Assembly: GCA_012519695.1 (NCBI GenBank)
Contig: JAAYPT010000064.1
Coordinates: 1-39,778, forward strand
Source: Clostridiales bacterium
GTDB taxonomy: Bacteria > Bacillota > Clostridia > Lachnospirales > Lachnospiraceae
DNA: 39,778 bases
Direction: 5' to 3'
The number at the start of each line of letters is the position of its first letter. The first letter of the stretch is position 1. This document shows, in pieces, positions 12,099-21,487 of this stretch. The position numbers were made by a program, and so were the translations under genes. The notes beneath the pieces were generated by a model that ran no database searches, was not told the origin of the DNA, and saw only the letters and a program-made list of their open reading frames with translations.

Positions 12099-13364
12099 TT
12101 GACACAGATTATTTTGACCCAATATTCTGGTAAGATTATCGGGCCCATTGCAAAATTAATTGGTTACATTATGAATTATCTATATATGTTTCTGGACAAG
12201 GTGTTTGGAATTCAGAATATAGGTATTTGTATTATTTTATTTACATTTATTATTTATATGTGTATGATTCCGCTGACTTATAAGCAGCAGAAGTTCTCAA
12301 AATTGTCTCAAAAGATGCAACCAGAGATAAAAGAGATTCAGAAAAAATATCAGGGCAAGAAGGATCAGTCTTCTATGATGAAGATGAATGAAGAAACCCA
12401 GGCAGTTTACGAAAAATACGGTGTTTCTCCAACAGGTAGCTGTGTTCAGATGTTAATTCAGATGCCTATTCTTTTGGCAATGTACCGTGTAGTATATAAT
12501 GTTCCAGCTTATGTAAGCAGTGTAAAAGAAGTATATACTCCATTAGTAGATAAAATTACAAGTGTATCCGGATTCCAGGATATCATTACAAAGTTTGTAT
12601 CAGATGTTAAAGTTCGTCCGATGTATGGTTTGAATTTTGATACAGCAACATCTACAAGTAATTCTATCATTGATATGTTGTATGCGCTTCCAAGTCATGG
12701 CTGGGAAGTATTAAAAGACAGTTTTTCAGGATTATCAGATATTATTAGTAGTACTGCAACACAGGTTTCTCATTTAAATAACTTTTTAGGAATCAATATT
12801 GCAAACACACCAATATCTATGTTGAAAAATGGTTGGAGTGAAAAAGATTTTATCTTAATTATCTCAGCATTAGCAGTTCCGCTTATTTCTTATTTAACAC
12901 AGGTAATTAACATTAAGTTAATGCCAACAGCAGCCAATGCAAACGGCGATAATGATGCAATGGCAAGACAGATGAAAACGATGAATATGATGATGCCATT
13001 GTTCTCATTGTTTATGTGTTTCAGTGTTCCGGTTGGTCTTGGTATTTACTGGATAGCTGGTTCAGTAATTCGTTGTATCCAGCAGTTAATTATCAATAAG
13101 CGTATGGAAAACCTTGATCTTGATGATATTATTGAAAAAAACAAGGAAAAAGCTAGAAAGAAAAAAGAAAAAAGAGGTGTTTATCAGAATCAGATTGCTA
13201 ATGCAGCTAAGATGAACACTAGAAATATTAAAGAGCCAATGAGTGAAAGAGAAAAAGACGAAAAGATTCGCCAGACCGAAGAATATGCAAAGAAGGCGAA
13301 AACAGGAAGTCTTTTGGAAAAAGCAAACATGGTAAAAGAATTCAATGAACGTAACAATAAGTAG
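12099..13364 (+). CDS. yidC: Membrane protein insertase YidC/OxaA
   Basis: Inserts and folds membrane proteins with or without SecYEG. It has 421 residues and begins with a TTG codon that is well spaced after TAGGAGG. The first membrane segment (IGICIILFTFIIYMCMIPLTY) is followed by the cytosolic helical hairpin with basic residues (MQPEIKEIQKKYQGKK), then PTGSCVQMLIQMPILLAMYRVVY. An insert of roughly 120 residues rich in Ser/Thr (about 150-260) precedes the last membrane helices, longer than in Bacillus. The C-terminus is a charged coiled tail. It is cotranscribed with yidD and jag. Confidence 0.95.
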   Translation: MTQIILTQYSGKIIGPIAKLIGYIMNYLYMFLDKVFGIQNIGICIILFTFIIYMCMIPLTYKQQKFSKLSQKMQPEIKEIQKKYQGKKDQSSMMKMNEETQAVYEKYGVSPTGSCVQMLIQMPILLAMYRVVYNVPAYVSSVKEVYTPLVDKITSVSGFQDIITKFVSDVKVRPMYGLNFDTATSTSNSIIDMLYALPSHGWEVLKDSFSGLSDIISSTATQVSHLNNFLGINIANTPISMLKNGWSEKDFILIISALAVPLISYLTQVINIKLMPTAANANGDNDAMARQMKTMNMMMPLFSLFMCFSVPVGLGIYWIAGSVIRCIQQLIINKRMENLDLDDIIEKNKEKARKKKEKRGVYQNQIANAAKMNTRNIKEPMSEREKDEKIRQTEEYAKKAKTGSLLEKANMVKEFNERNNK

Positions 13365-13375
13365 GGGGAATGGTC

Positions 13376-13999
13376 ATGGAATTTATAGAAGTAACAGCTA
13401 AGACTGTTGACGATGCAATTACAGAAAGTTTAGTACAGCTTGGAACAACAAGCGATAAAATTGAATATGAAGTAATTGAAAAGGGAAGCAATGGTTTCCT
13501 TGGAATTGGAAGTAAAATGGCAAAAATCAGAGTTCGTAAGAAATCTGATGTAGAAGATTATGTACGCGATTTCTTAGAAGATGTATTTCATGCAATGGAC
13601 ATGAAGGTAGAAATCATGATTACAAAAAGCGAAGATGGAAAAAATGTAGATGTAGAATTAAAAGGTGATGAAATGGGCGTTTTAATTGGAAAACGCGGTC
13701 AAACCTTGGATTCTCTTCAATATTTAACCAATCTTGCAGTTGGAAAACAAGTAAATGAATATGTTAAAGTAAAATTGGATACAGAGGATTATCGTAAGAG
13801 AAGAAAAGAGACATTGGAAAATCTTGCAAGAAATATTGCTTACAAGGTAAAAAGAACAAAACGTCCGGTTTCTTTAGAGCCAATGAATCCATTTGAAAGA
13901 AGAGTAATTCATTCTGCTTTACAAAATGATCGTTATGTAAGTACACACAGTGAGGGAGACGAACCTTACAGACATGTGGTAGTTACCTTGAAAAGATAA
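13376..13999 (+). CDS. jag: RNA-binding protein Jag/KhpB
   Basis: This 207-residue protein has a Jag N-terminal domain (MEFIEVTAKTVDDAITESL to LGIGSKMAKIRV), a KH domain with GVLIGKRGQTLDSLQYL and a C-terminal R3H domain (NPFERRVIHSALQNDRYVSTHSEGDEPYRHVVV). The family binds RNA, and in other Firmicutes it influences cell division and sporulation. The start at 13376 is preferred to the ATG at 13370 because AGGGGG then has normal spacing. It follows yidC by eleven bases. Confidence 0.95.
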   Translation: MEFIEVTAKTVDDAITESLVQLGTTSDKIEYEVIEKGSNGFLGIGSKMAKIRVRKKSDVEDYVRDFLEDVFHAMDMKVEIMITKSEDGKNVDVELKGDEMGVLIGKRGQTLDSLQYLTNLAVGKQVNEYVKVKLDTEDYRKRRKETLENLARNIAYKVKRTKRPVSLEPMNPFERRVIHSALQNDRYVSTHSEGDEPYRHVVVTLKR

Positions 14000-14015
14000 T
14001 TATATTAATTTATGA

Positions 14016-14061
14016 AAGGCTTTCTCAAACTATGACACTTATGTTATAATGGGAAAGCCTT
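14016..14061 (+). terminator. Possible long-loop hairpin with an embedded promoter before mnmE
   Basis: AAGGCTTTC (14016-14024) pairs with GAAAGCCTT (14053-14061) around a 28-base loop. The T-tract after it is poor. Inside the loop lies TGTTATAAT, an extended -10 (TATAAT at 14045-14050), so the site may end the jag transcript and start the mnmE one. Confidence 0.4.
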
Positions 14062-14109
14062 ATTATGTGCGCAAGGAAAATATAGGCTTAGATATAGAAG
14101 GGAGCTCTT

Positions 14110-15501
14110 ATGAAGACAGATACCATTGCAGCGATTGCAACTGCTATGACAAATTCAGGAATAGGAATTGTACGAATTAGTGGTGAAGAAGCATTTTCAG
14201 TTATAGATAAAATATATCGTTCTAAAAATGGAAAAAAGAAGTTATCACAAGAAGAAAGCCATACAGTACATTATGGCTATATTTGTGATGGAGAAAAGAT
14301 TATTGATGAAGTAATGGTTGTGATTATGAGAGCACCTAGAAGTTATACTACGGAAGATACGATTGAGATTGATTGTCATGGCGGAACCTTGGTAATGAAA
14401 CGTATATTGGAGACGGTAATCAAGTATGGCGCACGTCCGGCAGAACCGGGAGAATTTACAAAGAGAGCATTTTTAAATGGAAGAATTGATTTGTCACAGG
14501 CAGAATCAGTGATAGATGTGATTAATGCAAAAAATGATTTTGCATTGGAATCTTCTATCAGTCAGTTACAGGGAAAGGTAAAGGAAAAGATAAAGGAGAT
14601 TCGAGGAAAAGTAATTCATGAAATTGCTTTTATAGAATCCGCATTGGATGATCCGGAACATTTTTCTATTGATGGGTATGGAGAAAAGTTATCTAAAATT
14701 ATAGAGGGCATTTCTAAGGAGATAGAAATATTGTTAGCGTCATCTGAAAATGGAGAGCTGTTAAAAGAAGGAATTAACACTGTAATTATCGGAAAACCAA
14801 ACGCCGGAAAGTCTTCTTTAATGAATGTTTTATTAGGAAGGGAACGGGCAATTGTAACAGATATTGCAGGTACCACCCGAGATGCACTGGAAGAACAAAT
14901 CAATTTAAATGGAATTACATTAAATATTGTTGATACTGCAGGAATCCGAGATACTGAGGATATTGTGGAAAAAATCGGTGTAGATAAGGCAAAGGAATAT
15001 TTGAAGAGTGCAAATTTAATTATTTATGTAGTAGATTCTTCAACGGAATTAGATCAAAATGATGAAGAGATTATTTCCATGCTTTCTGATAAAAAAGCAA
15101 TTATTCTTCTAAATAAATCAGATTTATCACAAGTTACTTCACAAGAAGTTGTAGAAAAGGTATTAGAAGAAAACAATATGGAAAAGCCTGTAATTTTAAT
15201 TTCAGCCAAAGAACAAACCGGAATTGATAAGTTAGAAAATACCATAAAGGAAATGTTTTTCCAAGGAGAACTTTCCTTTAATGATGAAATATATATTACA
15301 AACGTAAGACAAAAAGCTGCATTGCAATCTGCAATGAAAAGTTTTCAACTGGTACAGCAAAGTATTGAAAATGAAATGCCGGAGGATTTTTATTCCATTG
15401 ATTTAATGAGTGCTTATGAAGAATTAGGTAGCATTATAGGAGAAGCAGTGGGAGAGGACTTAGTAAACGAAATCTTCAGTAAGTTTTGTATGGGAAAATA
15501 A
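14110..15501 (+). CDS. mnmE: tRNA modification GTPase MnmE
   Basis: With MnmG it makes the cmnm5/nm5 group on U34 of certain tRNAs. It has 463 residues. The N-terminal tetrahydrofolate-binding domain is followed by helices and an inserted G domain: P-loop GKPNAGKS at 228-235, DIAGTTRD (G2), DTAG (G3) and NKSD (G4). The C-terminal motif is FCMGK, matching the family's catalytic-cysteine C-x-G-K ending. It starts at ATG 14110 after GAAGGGAG and lies 74 bp before mnmG. Confidence 0.98.
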   Translation: MKTDTIAAIATAMTNSGIGIVRISGEEAFSVIDKIYRSKNGKKKLSQEESHTVHYGYICDGEKIIDEVMVVIMRAPRSYTTEDTIEIDCHGGTLVMKRILETVIKYGARPAEPGEFTKRAFLNGRIDLSQAESVIDVINAKNDFALESSISQLQGKVKEKIKEIRGKVIHEIAFIESALDDPEHFSIDGYGEKLSKIIEGISKEIEILLASSENGELLKEGINTVIIGKPNAGKSSLMNVLLGRERAIVTDIAGTTRDALEEQINLNGITLNIVDTAGIRDTEDIVEKIGVDKAKEYLKSANLIIYVVDSSTELDQNDEEIISMLSDKKAIILLNKSDLSQVTSQEVVEKVLEENNMEKPVILISAKEQTGIDKLENTIKEMFFQGELSFNDEIYITNVRQKAALQSAMKSFQLVQQSIENEMPEDFYSIDLMSAYEELGSIIGEAVGEDLVNEIFSKFCMGK

Positions 15502-15575
15502 TATTTACCTATTTATAAAAATAGAAGCGGTAATTTAATGCAAATAGAAACTTGAAATAGAAAGAAGGATAAAAA

Positions 15576-17468
15576 ATGCCTTGCATAGAGGAAAATTATG
15601 ATGTAGTTGTAGTAGGAGCAGGACATGCTGGATGTGAAGCAGCACTTGCTTGTGCAAGACTTGGATTGGAAACCATTGTATTTACAGTAAGCGTAGAGAG
15701 TATCGCATTGATGCCATGTAATCCAAATATTGGAGGAAGTTCTAAGGGACATTTGGTAAGAGAAATTGATGCACTTGGCGGAGAAATGGGAAAGAATATT
15801 GATAAAACATTTATTCAGTCAAAGATGTTGAATGTTTCTAAAGGACCAGCAGTACATTCGCTTCGTGCGCAAGCAGATAAGGCAGAGTATAGTAGAGCTA
15901 TGCGTATGACAATGGAGAATACAGAACATTTAACGATTCGCCAAGCCGAGGTCTGTAAGTTAATTGTAGAAGATGGTGTTATAAAAGGAGTAAAAACTTT
16001 TTCAGGCGCTACTTATTATAGTAAAGCAGTGGTATTATGTACCGGTACATATCTGAAAGCAAGATGTTTATACGGTGAAGTTATTAATTATACGGGACCA
16101 AATGGTTTGCAGCCGGCAAATCATCTTACAGATTCTTTAAAAGAAAATGGTGTAGAAATGTTCCGCTTCAAGACTGGAACTCCGGCAAGAATAGATAAAC
16201 GTTCCATTGATTTTTCAAAAATGCAGGAACAAAAGGGAGACGAAAGAGTTGTTCCGTTTTCCTTTACTACTAATCCTGAAGATGTTCAAATCGAACAGGA
16301 ATCTTGTTGGTTAACTTATACTAATTTAAAGACACATGAGATTATTAAAAATAATCTAGATCGTTCCCCTATTTATGCCGGCATTATTGAAGGAACAGGT
16401 CCGAGATATTGTCCTTCTATCGAAGATAAAGTTGTAAAATTTGCAGATAAGGAAAGACATCAGGTATTTATTGAACCAGAAGGAAAGTATACCAATGAAA
16501 TGTATATTGGAGGAATGTCCAGTTCACTTCCGGAAGATGTTCAGTATGAAATGTATCGTACTGTGCCAGGACTGGAACATGCAAAAATTGTAAAAAATGC
16601 ATATGCCATTGAATATGACTGTATCAATCCAAGACAATTAAATCCTACACTGGAGTTTAAGAAAATCAAAGGGTTATTTTCCGGAGGACAGTTTAATGGT
16701 AGCTCGGGTTATGAAGAGGCTGCCAGTCAGGGGTTAGTGGCAGGAATTAATGCAGCAATGTCAGTATTGGGAAAAGAACCATTGGTATTGGATCGTTCAG
16801 AATCCTATATTGGTGTATTGATAGACGACTTAGTTACAAAAGAAAATAAAGAACCTTACCGCATGATGACTTCAAGAGCGGAATATCGCTTACTTTTGCG
16901 TCAGGATAATGCAGATTTACGTCTTTCAAAAAAAGGATATGCAATTGGTTTGATAAGTCAGGAACGTTATGACTGGGTTGTGGAAAAAGAAAGATTAATT
17001 CAAGAAGAAGTGGAAAGAGTAGAGCATGTAAATATTGGTGCGAATGCGAAAACGCAAAAAGTACTAGAAGAACATGGAAGCACACCGTTAAAAAATGGTA
17101 CTACTTTAGCAGAATTAATTCGAAGACCGGAATTGAATTATGAGGATTTGGCAGAAATCGATCCGCAGCGTCCGCAACTTGCTTATGATGTAGTGGAGCA
17201 GGTAAATATTCATATTAAATATGATGGATACATCAAACGACAGATGAAGCAGGTAAAGGAATTTAAGAAGTTGGAAAATAAGAAGCTTCCAGAACACTTT
17301 GATTATGAACAGGTAAAGAGTCTTCGTATTGAGGCAAAACAGAAATTGAATTTGTATCAACCGGTAAGTGTAGGTCAGGCTTCCAGAATTTCCGGAGTGT
17401 CACCGGCGGATATATCTGTACTGTTAGTATATTTAGAACAAATGCATCATCAAAAGAAAGACAAATAA
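15576..17468 (+). CDS. mnmG: tRNA uridine-5-carboxymethylaminomethyl modification enzyme MnmG
   Basis: FAD-dependent partner of MnmE. It has 630 residues, the usual length. The FAD-binding Rossmann motif is [14 protein letters not shown] near residues 12-25, followed by [24 protein letters not shown]. The family pattern [22 protein letters not shown] is present, as is the C-terminal MnmE-binding helical domain ([21 protein letters not shown]). It follows mnmE and precedes rsmG by about 20 bp, the common conserved trio. Confidence 0.98.
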   Translation: MPCIEENYDVVVVGAGHAGCEAALACARLGLETIVFTVSVESIALMPCNPNIGGSSKGHLVREIDALGGEMGKNIDKTFIQSKMLNVSKGPAVHSLRAQADKAEYSRAMRMTMENTEHLTIRQAEVCKLIVEDGVIKGVKTFSGATYYSKAVVLCTGTYLKARCLYGEVINYTGPNGLQPANHLTDSLKENGVEMFRFKTGTPARIDKRSIDFSKMQEQKGDERVVPFSFTTNPEDVQIEQESCWLTYTNLKTHEIIKNNLDRSPIYAGIIEGTGPRYCPSIEDKVVKFADKERHQVFIEPEGKYTNEMYIGGMSSSLPEDVQYEMYRTVPGLEHAKIVKNAYAIEYDCINPRQLNPTLEFKKIKGLFSGGQFNGSSGYEEAASQGLVAGINAAMSVLGKEPLVLDRSESYIGVLIDDLVTKENKEPYRMMTSRAEYRLLLRQDNADLRLSKKGYAIGLISQERYDWVVEKERLIQEEVERVEHVNIGANAKTQKVLEEHGSTPLKNGTTLAELIRRPELNYEDLAEIDPQRPQLAYDVVEQVNIHIKYDGYIKRQMKQVKEFKKLENKKLPEHFDYEQVKSLRIEAKQKLNLYQPVSVGQASRISGVSPADISVLLVYLEQMHHQKKDK

Positions 17469-17492
17469 TACAGGATTTGTGGAGTTAAAGTG

Positions 17493-18215
17493 ATGGAATA
17501 TAATTTAGAAAAATTTAAATCAGGATTAAATAAACTAAAAATAGACTTGTCTGAACAACAGATACAGCAGTTTTTGAAATATTATGAAATGCTGATAGAA
17601 AAAAATAAAGTAATGAATTTAACTGCTATCACAGAGTTTGAAGATGTGGTGGAAAAACATTTCTTAGATTCTTTAAGTTTGATTCAGCAGATAGAATTAT
17701 ACCAGGAATTAAAAGTGTTAGATTTAGGAACGGGGGCTGGTTTTCCGGGAATCCCATTAAAAATAGCATTTCCAAATTTGAATATTGTGTTGATGGATTC
17801 CTTGAATAAACGAATAAATTTTTTAAATGAAGTAATTGAAGACTTACAGTTAAAGAATATTGTTGCTGTTCATGGAAGAGCAGAAGAGATGGCAAGAAAG
17901 ACAGAGTATAGAGAAAACTTTGATTTGTGTGTTTCCAGAGCAGTAGCTAATCTTGCATCTCTGAGTGAGTACTGTTTGCCTTTTGTAACTCAAGGAGGAT
18001 CCTTTATTTCGTATAAGTCTGGAGAAATTGAAGCGGAATTATCACAGTCAAAAAAGGCAATTTTTGTATTAGGTGGGAAAATTGAAAGTGTAAAAAAATT
18101 CCGCTTGGTGGAAACAGATGCGGAACGTTCCTTTGTCCAGATAAAAAAAGTAAAGAAAACACCAAAAACCTATCCAAGAAAGGCAGGAACGCCATCGAAA
18201 AATCCGATTCAATAA
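17493..18215 (+). CDS. rsmG: 16S rRNA (guanine527-N7)-methyltransferase RsmG
   Basis: SAM-dependent enzyme that methylates G527 (E. coli numbering) of 16S rRNA. It has 240 residues from ATG 17493; a GTG at 17490 would add one residue, but the ATG has better spacing after GGAG. The SAM-binding motif is VLDLGTGAGFPGIPLKIAFP, followed by LMDSLNKRINFL and CVSRAVANL. Loss-of-function mutations in this family give low-level streptomycin resistance in other bacteria. It is the last gene of this plus-strand series, followed by a bidirectional terminator. Confidence 0.97.
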   Translation: MEYNLEKFKSGLNKLKIDLSEQQIQQFLKYYEMLIEKNKVMNLTAITEFEDVVEKHFLDSLSLIQQIELYQELKVLDLGTGAGFPGIPLKIAFPNLNIVLMDSLNKRINFLNEVIEDLQLKNIVAVHGRAEEMARKTEYRENFDLCVSRAVANLASLSEYCLPFVTQGGSFISYKSGEIEAELSQSKKAIFVLGGKIESVKKFRLVETDAERSFVQIKKVKKTPKTYPRKAGTPSKNPIQ

Positions 18216-18228
18216 AAAATTTGAATAT

Positions 18229-18260
18229 AAAAAGAGATTGGAAGTTTCCAATCTCTTTTT
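18229..18260. terminator. Bidirectional terminator between rsmG and the hydrolase gene
   Basis: AAAGAGATTGGAA paired with TTCCAATCTCTTT with a very tight loop and A/T tracts on both sides. It serves the convergent rsmG and hydrolase genes. Confidence 0.9.
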
Positions 18261-18261
18261 G

Positions 18262-19215
18262 TTATTTCGATTCTAAGTAAAGGTTTAATACTTTTAATAA
18301 TCTTTCTGGACATTCTAGCTGAGGAAGATATTTTGAATTATCAACGTAAGAAGCTTCAATGGAAGGATTGTAAGCTACATAGGAATTCATAATTTCGGTG
18401 ATACCATTTTGCTCCCGGCTACCAACTAAGTAAATGCTATTGTTAATTTTTTTCAGGGCATGGACAATATTAATGTTGGTATAATTTGCCTTGATGCTGG
18501 ATAATAAATATTTACCCTTACTATTCTGTAAGTGAGCGGATTCGTAATAGGTATCTAAGGTTTTGGTAGATACCATGTGTCCTTTATAGTAATACTTCTC
18601 TTCAAAAAGATTTTTGATATTTTTACCACAAAATGCAATGTTATAAATCAATGTTCCGATTACAGGTAAATCAATTAAAAACTTTAATGCATTCTTTTCT
18701 TTGTTTGGTGATGCACATAATTCTACCAGATTTGTAGGGTTTAAAACAATAATTTTATTAAAGTGCTCTGGATTCATATTACATGCCATAAGAGTGAAGG
18801 AAGCGGAATTTCCAGTGGTAATAATATCAGCTTTTTCACCAATCACATTTTTGATAAAATCAGTAATCAATTGAACAAATAAATAGTTACTATAAGTCAT
18901 GTTTGGCTTGTCACTTTGTCCGCAACCTAAAAGATCTATGGCGTAAACAGTATGATTTTTTGCCAAATGCTTTATACATTTTTCCCATTCATAAGAAGAG
19001 GAAGCTGGATTCAAGTCATGAATTAAAAGAACAGGACTGCCTTTTCCTTGCTTTGTATAAAAAATCTCACCGTATCTCCAGGTAAAGAATTTTCCGTTAT
19101 TCGATTTTAGTAGATTCTTCCGAATGGAAGAAACACTAATTGCTTTATTAATACCATAAATACTTATGGTGGTCATCGTTGTAAGAAGTAAAAAATTGCG
19201 AATTTGTTTTTTCAT
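18262..19215 (-). CDS. Membrane-anchored alpha/beta hydrolase-fold protein
   Basis: This 317-residue protein has a hydrophobic N-terminal segment (residues 8-28) that is probably a membrane anchor or signal, followed by an alpha/beta hydrolase fold. The oxyanion region is VLLIHDLNPASSSYEW, the strand before helix A reads YAIDLLGCGQSDKP, and the nucleophile elbow is GNSAS with Ser137. The final motif, where the catalytic histidine normally sits (H-L-P-Q-L-E), reads K-Y-L-P-Q-L-E, so Tyr296 replaces the histidine by one base (TAT for CAT). It could be a non-catalytic or altered member. The substrate is unknown. It is convergent with rsmG and divergent from the kinase gene. Confidence 0.85.
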   Translation of the reverse strand: MKKQIRNFLLLTTMTTISIYGINKAISVSSIRKNLLKSNNGKFFTWRYGEIFYTKQGKGSPVLLIHDLNPASSSYEWEKCIKHLAKNHTVYAIDLLGCGQSDKPNMTYSNYLFVQLITDFIKNVIGEKADIITTGNSASFTLMACNMNPEHFNKIIVLNPTNLVELCASPNKEKNALKFLIDLPVIGTLIYNIAFCGKNIKNLFEEKYYYKGHMVSTKTLDTYYESAHLQNSKGKYLLSSIKANYTNINIVHALKKINNSIYLVGSREQNGITEIMNSYVAYNPSIEASYVDNSKYLPQLECPERLLKVLNLYLESK

Positions 19216-19362
19216 TTAGAGTGTCCTCCCTCAACATATATTCTCTTTCTATTATTATAGACGAAATAATGAAGATATACAAATAAAAAATTGAAATTAA
19301 TCTTTAAATATTATATAAAATGATATAAAATTAGGTTATATGTGAATCTGTATGATTTAAAT

Positions 19363-19376
19363 AGAACATATGTTCT
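19363..19376. promoter_or_regulatory. LexA-box-like palindrome before the sensor kinase
   Basis: AGAACATATGTTCT is a perfect 14-base palindrome containing the Gram-positive SOS-box core GAAC-N4-GTTC. It ends two bases before the AAGGAGG of the kinase gene, so a bound repressor could block transcription. A near-copy lies at 23184-23196. LexA itself is not in the window. Confidence 0.45.
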
Positions 19377-19388
19377 GTAAGGAGGAAT

Positions 19389-20414
19389 ATGGTAGCAGAA
19401 TATTTAGAAAAAATACGTCAGGAAATGTATGAGTATAAACTATGCATAGAAAGGGAGTATAAGAATAAAGTATTACTGTTAAAAGAAAACGAACAATTTA
19501 CAGCAATGTTAGAAGACTCGCTGGATAAAAATTACGAATCATTTTCACCAAGAGATGTAAACCATGAGAGTTATGAAAAAATTGATAAATTAAAAAAAGA
19601 AAGAGCTGAGATAAAACAAGAAAAAGAAGAATTAGAAGAAAAAATCTTAAATATAAATAATCATTTAGAAGAACTAGATTCTGTATTACAGTATACCAAC
19701 AAGAATGAAAAAGTTATGTTAAGTGTAGATGAAATTTCAAATGCAGAAGAAATTTTTCGAAAAAAAATTCTGGAAACTCAGGAAATGGAACGACAAAGAA
19801 TTGCAAGGGAATTACATGATTCTATCGTTCAAAGTCTTACCAGTATTATTCATAAAGTAGAACTTTGTACTAAACTTATGGATATGGATACAGTGAGATG
19901 TAAGCTAGAACTTCAGACAATGTCAAAGACAGTGAAGAAAATTATTGAAGATATGCGTCAGGTAATTTATAATTTGCACCCAATGTCATTAGATGATATT
20001 GGATTAGAGGTTACCTTAGAGCGGGAAGCCGCAAAATGGAAGAATACAGGAAAAGTTCTGGTGGATTATCAAATAGAAGGTGAAAAGAAAAAAATACCAC
20101 CATTAGTATCATTAACAATTCTTAGAATTGTACAGGAAGCATGTAATAATATTTTAAAACATGCACAGGCAGAGCATATTGATATTATTCTAACATACAA
20201 AGAAAATAGTATAAAAGTTCAGATTGTAGATGATGGATGTGGATTTGATGTGGAAAGCATGAATCAATTACATCGGGAAGATGGATCTGGATTTGGCTTA
20301 TCAATGATGAGGGAAAGAGTATACTTATTATCGGGAAATTTAAGTATAGAATCAGTCATAGGAAAGGGTACTACGATTTCAGTAGAAATTCCTATTGATA
20401 AGGAGGAAAAGTAA
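19389..20414 (+). CDS. Cytoplasmic sensor histidine kinase, DegS-like (HisKA_3)
   Basis: This 341-residue kinase has no membrane segment. Residues 1-130 are a charged coiled coil (KLKKERAEIKQEKEELEEKI). The HisKA_3 dimerization domain has RIARELHDSIVQSL, with His143 as the likely phosphorylated residue, then the HATPase_c domain with DDGCGFD and GSGFGLSMMRERV. This architecture matches DegS of Bacillus. The AAGGAGG lies only three bases from the ATG, unusually close. The response-regulator gene starts in the base after the stop codon, so they form a pair. A LexA-like palindrome overlaps the leader. Confidence 0.9.
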   Translation: MVAEYLEKIRQEMYEYKLCIEREYKNKVLLLKENEQFTAMLEDSLDKNYESFSPRDVNHESYEKIDKLKKERAEIKQEKEELEEKILNINNHLEELDSVLQYTNKNEKVMLSVDEISNAEEIFRKKILETQEMERQRIARELHDSIVQSLTSIIHKVELCTKLMDMDTVRCKLELQTMSKTVKKIIEDMRQVIYNLHPMSLDDIGLEVTLEREAAKWKNTGKVLVDYQIEGEKKKIPPLVSLTILRIVQEACNNILKHAQAEHIDIILTYKENSIKVQIVDDGCGFDVESMNQLHREDGSGFGLSMMRERVYLLSGNLSIESVIGKGTTISVEIPIDKEEK

Positions 20415-21059
20415 ATGGCAGTAGAAGTAATAATAGCCGATGATCATTCTATGGTAAGAGAAGGATTAAAACAATTACTGGAATTGGATGGAGATATAGT
20501 AGTTATTGGGGAAGCAAGTGATGGTGTGGAATGCTTGGATTTATTAGAAAAAAAATTACCGCAAGCTCTATTATTGGATATCAATATGCCAAATATGAAT
20601 GGATTGGAAGTACTGGAAAAAATCAAAGAAAAAAATTTAGATACAAAGGTAATCATATTAACTGTTCATAATGAAGTAGAGTATTTATTAAAAGCGGTAG
20701 AAATTGGAATAGATGGATATATGCTAAAGGATTCCAATTCGGATGAATTGAAAAAAGCAATTTATAGTGTAATTGACGGAGAAAGCTATATTCAACCTAA
20801 CTTAATTCCAATTCTTAATTCCAAGATGATTGAAAGAGATGTGGAAAAGGAAAAGCTTGCATTACTTACTAAGAGAGAATTAGAAGTGTTAAAACTAATG
20901 GCTGTAGGTTCTTATAATAAGGAGATTGGCGAAAAACTGAACATTAGTGAGAGAACAGTTAAAAACCACATTTCAAGTATATTCAAAAAGATAGATGTTT
21001 CAGATAGAACTCAGGCAGCAATATTTGCAATTAGAAACGATTTGATTAGTATATTTTAA
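20415..21059 (+). CDS. NarL/DegU-family response regulator
   Basis: This 214-residue partner of the kinase just upstream has a receiver domain with the acidic pocket DD at 9-10, phosphoacceptor Asp55 (ALLLDINMPN) and conserved Lys in GYMLKDS. The C-terminal LuxR-type helix-turn-helix reads LTKRELEVLKLMAVGSYNKEIGEKLNISERTVKNH. It resembles DegU and LiaR in size and layout. The controlled genes are not evident, though the neighbouring hydrolase and parS region may be chance neighbours. Transcription ends in a hairpin that contains a parS site. Confidence 0.93.
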   Translation: MAVEVIIADDHSMVREGLKQLLELDGDIVVIGEASDGVECLDLLEKKLPQALLLDINMPNMNGLEVLEKIKEKNLDTKVIILTVHNEVEYLLKAVEIGIDGYMLKDSNSDELKKAIYSVIDGESYIQPNLIPILNSKMIERDVEKEKLALLTKRELEVLKLMAVGSYNKEIGEKLNISERTVKNHISSIFKKIDVSDRTQAAIFAIRNDLISIF

Positions 21060-21092
21060 AAACTAATGATTTGAGGATTGGTTAACAAAAAG

Positions 21093-21123
21093 AGGAATGT
21101 TTCACGTGAAACATTCCTTTTTT
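21093..21123. terminator. Intrinsic terminator whose stem is a parS site
   Basis: The hairpin GGAATGTTTCAC/GTGAAACATTCC is followed by a run of seven T. Its centre (21098-21113) is TGTTTCACGTGAAACA, the canonical chromosomal parS bound by ParB/Spo0J. It ends the kinase/regulator transcript and probably nucleates ParB as well. Confidence 0.88.
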
Positions 21124-21180
21124 ATATCATAGGTAATACCGTGTTGTATTAAAGTGTAAAAATTATGATTTTTCTATGAT

Positions 21181-21357
21181 ATAAAACCGTTCCACCAAGG
21201 ATGTGTACCTCGCAGAAATGAAAATAATTAGTCGTGAGCAACACCGCTCGGGCGCAAAATAGTCCGGCAAGCAGACTATTTGTTCTATAATTGAAAATTA
21301 GGTTCTATTACATAAAAACCGTTCCGCTAAGAAGGTACACTTCGTATAGATAAAGTG
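21181..21357. repeat. Pair of imperfect direct repeats with a hairpin between them
   Basis: Two copies of about 45 bases, at 21181-21225 and 21312-21357, share ATAAAA(A)CCGTTCC followed by AAG and GTAC elements. Between them AATAGTC (21258-21264) pairs with GACTATT (21274-21280). The block lies wholly between the two parS sites and contains no open reading frame of note. It could be a degenerate intergenic repeat family or a small RNA. Confidence 0.5.
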
Positions 21358-21373
21358 CAAATAAATCTTAAAA

Positions 21374-21389
21374 TGTTTCACGTGAAACA
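21374..21389. promoter_or_regulatory. Second parS site
   Basis: TGTTTCACGTGAAACA, identical to the first copy 276 bp upstream, is set in a longer palindrome (AAAATG...CATTTT). It lies about 100 bp before parA. ParB (encoded just downstream) would bind here and spread. Confidence 0.92.
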
Positions 21390-21447
21390 TTTTCTGATAA
21401 ATTAATAAATGAATAATAAAATAATTATAGAATTACATATTCAAAAG

Positions 21448-21456
21448 TGATATAAT
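21448..21456 (+). promoter_or_regulatory. Extended -10 promoter of parA
   Basis: TGATATAAT gives a TG-extended -10 about 30 bases before the parA start. No good -35 is seen. Its closeness to parS suggests ParB feedback. Confidence 0.5.
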
Positions 21457-21487
21457 AGAAAAAGCATGAGAGAGAAAGGAAAATAAT

